The position numbers and the translations under genes were made by a program. 9,308 nt of DNA from Bacillota bacterium. Lineage in GTDB: Bacteria > Bacillota > Bacilli > Paenibacillales > Paenibacillaceae. The notes beneath the pieces were generated by a model. The model searched no databases. It worked only from the letters and a program-made list of their open reading frames with translations, and had not been told where the DNA came from. The stretch lies in contig JAEZZE010000039.1 of assembly GCA_023418755.1 (NCBI GenBank), positions 1 to 9,308 on the forward strand. The letters are read 5' to 3'. Of the stretch, positions 5,727 to 9,308 are shown one piece after another (the first letter of the stretch is position 1; each line of letters begins with the position of its first letter).

Positions 5727-7943
5727 TCATAGCTGCGCGCTGCTGATCAATTCGACGCGATGCGCTCCCGAATAGACGATCCCGGTTTCCGGCAGTTCCA
5801 GATCGCCGCCCGCGCTCTTCCTGACGGCCTTTCCTTCCGCGTCGAGCCATAGATCCTGAACGTAGGCGACGCCCTTGACCCGGCTAATCGCCCCGTAGAC
5901 GTCGCCTTTGTGCACCGTTCTGCCGAACGGCCAGCCTTGAATGCCGCCCGGCTTATCCAGGGGAGCCAGCATCCGGTTTAGCGCGGCGACGATCCGGTGG
6001 CCTTCCTCCATAAAATGCGGTTCCACGACGACGACCGCATGTACCGTCACCTTGACGTAATCCGGCGCCGCCACATGAACCTCCGTCGTTATAAGCCTTC
6101 TGTCGTCCAGATGCTTCGCCACCGTAGCCAAGAAGCCGGGGCTCGGCACCGGGGTCTCGTTGAGTCCCTTCGGCACGACGACTACGGTGACCGCTCCGTC
6201 GGACGGTTGTCCTCGTCCCGGCGCGTAGTTCGGAATGACGTGCACCCGAGATACTTTCAATCCCGGCGTGCCCATCGCAATCCGGACGTAATCTTCGCTG
6301 GTCACGGCGCAGTAAGGAACCTGCCACATCGTCCGGGCGCGCTCCACGCACTCCTCCAGCGTCTCGGCCTCCGCCCCTCCGAACCCGTAATCGAGATTGT
6401 CCGCGGTCAGCAGCAGCTCGTCCTGCTCCTCCAGCACCCATCGGTTCAACAGACCCGGCTTGATGTTGCCGCGTTCGCCGCCGCCGAACTCGCATACCGT
6501 AACGCATAGGTTAGGCTCCGCCGCGAGCGCCGGAATCGCTCCGCGTTCGTCGTTGCCGAACGCCAGCTCGCCCGTAGCCGGGTCGAACATGTAGTGCCGG
6601 TCGAGCGGGCCGGAGCGGTCGAAACCTGCCACCGGCTCCCAGTCCTCCCAGACGAGCCGTCCTTCCTTGCCCTCCGGCACGCCGACCTGGATGCGCAAAC
6701 CGTCCCTGCGCTTCACGGGCAATTCGTACAGCCGCAGCCTCTGATGCGGCAGACCGTTGCTTCGCCCGATCCAGCGCAGTTCGGCGAAGTCTTCCGAGCA
6801 ATGGATCCGCATGATATTGCCGATGCCTTGTCCGGGAATCGCGCCGCGCACGCCGTCTCCGAACCGCACGCGCGAAGCGCCTCTCCTTCCGAAGCTCTTT
6901 TCGACGACATACACCTCGCTAGCGGCATCGGCCGAAGCAAAGTCCGGCACCTCCCGCCATTCTCTCCAGCGGCCGTCTTTCTGCCGCACCTGAACTCTCA
7001 GCTTGCCGTAGCGCGCCAACAGACTGTCCGCTTCGATCTCCTGATTCGGTAGCCCGCTGCCGTCGAACGCCGTCTGCTCGCTCTTCGTATCCCGCTGTCG
7101 CAGCCGGGCCGTGTTCAACAGCACCTGATCGATTCGCGGCGGAAGCTCGTAGCCGTCCTCCTCCAAAACGCAGCAAATCCAATAACGCGGACGATCCGCC
7201 GCGGGATGGACGATCACCGGACGCATCGGCGACGCGACGCGGAAGACGATCCGCCCGCTGCTCGTCAAATGAAGCGTGCCGTCCTCCACCAGCTCCAGCG
7301 GGAGCCAGGAGTTGCCGTGCTCCTCGTCCCAGCCGTACGACTTCCAGGCGACGCGCGCGGACGGTACGACTCCGTCCGTCTTCGTCTCCTCGCCGTCCGC
7401 CAGCTTGACGTAGAGCGAGAGCGATTCCCCCGCTTCGAGCTCGCGATCGAACGCGATGTACAGCCGGCTGCCCGCTTCGGCTTCGCGGCCGAACGCATAG
7501 AAAGCGACATTTCCTCTCTCGTTGGACGCGGATCTGTCGCTCGTCTCCTTCTCCGTGCGAGTGACGATGCGCTCGATCTCTAGCGGCAGCAGCTTGACGG
7601 CTTCCGTCGTCTCGAACACTTGATCCTCGGCCTGCAGCTTCGTTCCCGCAGGAAGCGTAACCGGCTCGCGGACGTTGCCGAACGTCACGTCGGCTTCCGC
7701 TTGCGCGGATTCCCGCGGAACGATGCCGAGCAAATCCAGAAATTTGCGGACGTTGCGCTCGGGCACTCGGCTCAAGTAATACTGCTGCATTTCGCTGAGC
7801 CACGCGAACAGCTCCACGAACGTAATGCCGGGATCGTGCGCGTTCTCGTCCGTCCATTCCGGCAGCCGCCGCGGGATGCCGCGGCGCGATTCCTGCACGA
7901 TGTTCTCGAACGTGCGGTCGTCGAGCGGAATTCTGGGAAGCAT
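5727..7943 (-). CDS. Baseplate J-like putative baseplate assembly protein, 738 aa (complete)
   Basis: The start is ATG 7943, with AAGGAGG (7952-7958 on the complement) 8 nt upstream. The N-terminus (HDPGITFVELFAWLSEMQQY, then SRVPERNVRKFLDLLGI, residues 36-74) is the hallmark of the putative baseplate assembly family TIGR02243. Two FG-D/N-x-x-RG-type motifs follow (FGDGVRGAIP at 361-370, FGNDERGAIP at 462-471). Residues about 520-700 are the baseplate J-like core: GGAEAETLEECVERARTMW, TSEDYVRIAMGTPGLKVSRV, and FGRTVHKGDVYGAISRVKGV at 673-692. J-like proteins of phages and contractile injection systems form the wedge ring around the central spike hub and transmit the firing signal to the sheath. 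The gene sits between a second J-like gene (52-nt gap) and the tail protein I gene (28-nt gap), the order expected of such a module. The sequence is intact, with no frameshift seen. Confidence 0.93.
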   Translation of the reverse strand: MLPRIPLDDRTFENIVQESRRGIPRRLPEWTDENAHDPGITFVELFAWLSEMQQYYLSRVPERNVRKFLDLLGIVPRESAQAEADVTFGNVREPVTLPAGTKLQAEDQVFETTEAVKLLPLEIERIVTRTEKETSDRSASNERGNVAFYAFGREAEAGSRLYIAFDRELEAGESLSLYVKLADGEETKTDGVVPSARVAWKSYGWDEEHGNSWLPLELVEDGTLHLTSSGRIVFRVASPMRPVIVHPAADRPRYWICCVLEEDGYELPPRIDQVLLNTARLRQRDTKSEQTAFDGSGLPNQEIEADSLLARYGKLRVQVRQKDGRWREWREVPDFASADAASEVYVVEKSFGRRGASRVRFGDGVRGAIPGQGIGNIMRIHCSEDFAELRWIGRSNGLPHQRLRLYELPVKRRDGLRIQVGVPEGKEGRLVWEDWEPVAGFDRSGPLDRHYMFDPATGELAFGNDERGAIPALAAEPNLCVTVCEFGGGERGNIKPGLLNRWVLEEQDELLLTADNLDYGFGGAEAETLEECVERARTMWQVPYCAVTSEDYVRIAMGTPGLKVSRVHVIPNYAPGRGQPSDGAVTVVVVPKGLNETPVPSPGFLATVAKHLDDRRLITTEVHVAAPDYVKVTVHAVVVVEPHFMEEGHRIVAALNRMLAPLDKPGGIQGWPFGRTVHKGDVYGAISRVKGVAYVQDLWLDAEGKAVRKSAGGDLELPETGIVYSGAHRVELISSAQL

Positions 7944-7995
7944 CGGGATTCCCTCCTTTCGGCTAAACGCTTTGATTAGTTCCGCTTAGTAGACT

Positions 7996-9308
7996 TTATT
8001 TCACCGTCAGAATAAGCCGATGCCCGCGGCCGCGGCCTATGATGCCGTGCGGCACGCGACGGAGATCGTCCGGGAGCATCTCCGTCGACTTGCCGTTCTC
8101 CGTGCGCATGACGCCAAGATAGAGCTGCTCTACTCTCTGCACGCCTTTGATCGCCTGCAGCAGACCGTAGAAAACCGAAGCGTGAATCGGTTCGCCGATT
8201 TCCCAGCCCTTTCCGTCCATCTGTCCGGTCAGCGGATCGAGAAACCGGTTCAGCGCTTCCAGGCAGGCCGCCTCGACCGGAACGAGAATGTCCGGCGAGT
8301 CGACGACGATCGTGGCGAACACCGAAATCTCGATGAAAGCCGGGGCCATAACGCTCAGCTTGCCGCCGTGCGCCGCCAGATTGGGCGCCCGCCGACGCAG
8401 CTCCGTCTCCAGCTTGCGCTTCGTCTCGCTGAAATGCTCTCTCCCCGCCTCTCCCCCGAAGGGCAGGGCGACGACGACAAACGAGCCCGGGCTGTTCTCC
8501 AGCCGCGCGTTTCGGTTGTGAAGGCATTTCACCTTCGTGATACCGGGCTCGATCTCCCTGACCAGCCATTCCGCATCGGATGCGGAGATCGCCCGTCCCC
8601 TATGCTTGAGCTGCTGCGGCCCTCTGCGCAGCGCGCCCTCGAGCGGTTCCGCGTCTCCTCCCCCGGTTGCCGGCAGCGGGTTGGACACGCCCTGCACGAA
8701 GGCGATCGACTGCATCAGACCCGTCACCCGACCGGCCCCGACGTTCCCGCGAGCTCCGTCCGTCACCCGGTAGGTAACGCGGATTTTGTCTCCGCCTCTT
8801 AGCGGGGGCTCCATTCCGCGCGTCCCGTCGCCGAACCGAAGCACGCCGGTCGCCGGCTGCAACGTGTAATGCCGATCGTCCGCGGCGGAGCCGTTCAACG
8901 AACGAACCTCGTCCCAGCGCACCCACAGCCGCTGCACGTTGCCCTCGCTGTCGCGAAACGCTTCGTAACGATCCGGGTCCGCTTCCGACAACCGTACGAG
9001 CTCGTGCTCTCCGATCGTGCCCGTCTCGTCGACCCATACTTGCAGGCTGACGACCGGCGTCTGCGACAGCACGTATCCTCCCTTGCCGGCCTCGGGATAT
9101 TCCCCTTCGATCGTGCGAAGCTGCACCGCTCTCGCGGAGTTGCGATGAATCGCTTTAACGCTTGGCAGATCTGCCCCTTCCCGTCCGTATGCTCCGTCGC
9201 GGTTAACCGCCCTTAGCCACGCTCTCGTCCTGCCGAACAGAGAAGCGGGGGCAAGCGCCGCAGGGCCGACGAACTGAAGCAGGCCCGATTGCGTAAAGCC
9301 CTGCGTAT
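7996..9308 (-). CDS. Second baseplate J-like putative baseplate assembly protein, C-terminal 436 residues (5' end outside window)
   Basis: The frame is open to the right edge, with no stop between 7996 and 9308. A GTG at 9126 is not the true start, because 60 further in-frame residues upstream carry family sequence (TQGFTQSGLLQFVGP, then SLFGRTRAWLRAV). Such sequence is usually found well inside these proteins. Downstream come VSLQVWVDETG, LRFGDGTRGMEPPLRGGDKI and YRVTDGARGNVGAG, then the J-like core: AEPLEGALRRGPQQLKHRGR, SASDAEWLVREIEPGITKVK, and GEPIHASVFYGLLQAIKGVQ near the C-terminus. Loci of this type often carry two different J-like genes side by side. It shares the overall pattern with the 738 aa neighbour but is clearly a diverged paralogue, not a recent duplicate. 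The full-length protein is probably much larger than the visible part. Confidence 0.9.
   Translation of the reverse strand, partial: TQGFTQSGLLQFVGPAALAPASLFGRTRAWLRAVNRDGAYGREGADLPSVKAIHRNSARAVQLRTIEGEYPEAGKGGYVLSQTPVVSLQVWVDETGTIGEHELVRLSEADPDRYEAFRDSEGNVQRLWVRWDEVRSLNGSAADDRHYTLQPATGVLRFGDGTRGMEPPLRGGDKIRVTYRVTDGARGNVGAGRVTGLMQSIAFVQGVSNPLPATGGGDAEPLEGALRRGPQQLKHRGRAISASDAEWLVREIEPGITKVKCLHNRNARLENSPGSFVVVALPFGGEAGREHFSETKRKLETELRRRAPNLAAHGGKLSVMAPAFIEISVFATIVVDSPDILVPVEAACLEALNRFLDPLTGQMDGKGWEIGEPIHASVFYGLLQAIKGVQRVEQLYLGVMRTENGKSTEMLPDDLRRVPHGIIGRGRGHRLILTVK

Noticed and set aside
9124..9126. GTG 9126 as start of the second J-like gene
   Set aside because: In-frame family sequence continues upstream to the window edge, so this GTG is internal.

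Overview
The window looks like a chromosomal segment of a moderately GC-rich Bacillota, most plausibly Paenibacillaceae (Paenibacillus/Cohnella-like). The grounds are strong AGGAGG-type Shine-Dalgarno sequences 7-8 nt before each start, one GTG start, and protein sequences typical of Gram-positive contractile tail-like loci. The genus is inferred, not shown.

From right to left (minus strand, 9308 to 1014) runs one apparent operon encoding the baseplate part of a phage-tail-like contractile injection system. In transcription order it holds: the C-terminal part of a first baseplate J-like protein (its 5' end lies outside the window); a complete second baseplate J-like protein of 738 aa; a 703 aa tail protein I-like protein with a beta-propeller-like front half; a 552 aa protein with an N-terminal RNRYFYGKLLTVRDFE signature, typical of such loci but of unsettled role; and a 223 aa membrane-anchored TPR protein. 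Gaps are 28-174 nt. The largest gap (3413-3586) is filled almost completely by three 49-bp tandem repeats. Sheath, tube, spike, gp25-like and AAA+ ATPase genes, and any toxin payload, are not in the window. If present, they would lie beyond 9308.

The left end is on the plus strand. The last 57 codons of an unrecognised gene stop at 176 and are followed by a strong intrinsic terminator. A promoter-like region with a 10-bp palindrome precedes a small monocistronic gene for a 127 aa protein made almost only of alanine and glutamate (44 Glu, 6 Asp, 45 Ala, one Arg, no Lys, no aromatic residue). That gene converges on the TPR gene, with a GC-rich terminator hairpin between them.

The likely joint function of the minus-strand genes is as follows. 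The two J-like proteins form the baseplate wedge ring, the I-like protein joins wedge and periphery, the GKLLT protein probably sits at the periphery or acts as an accessory tail protein, and the TPR protein may be an inner-membrane partner. No tRNA, rRNA, CRISPR array, transposase or integrase is visible.
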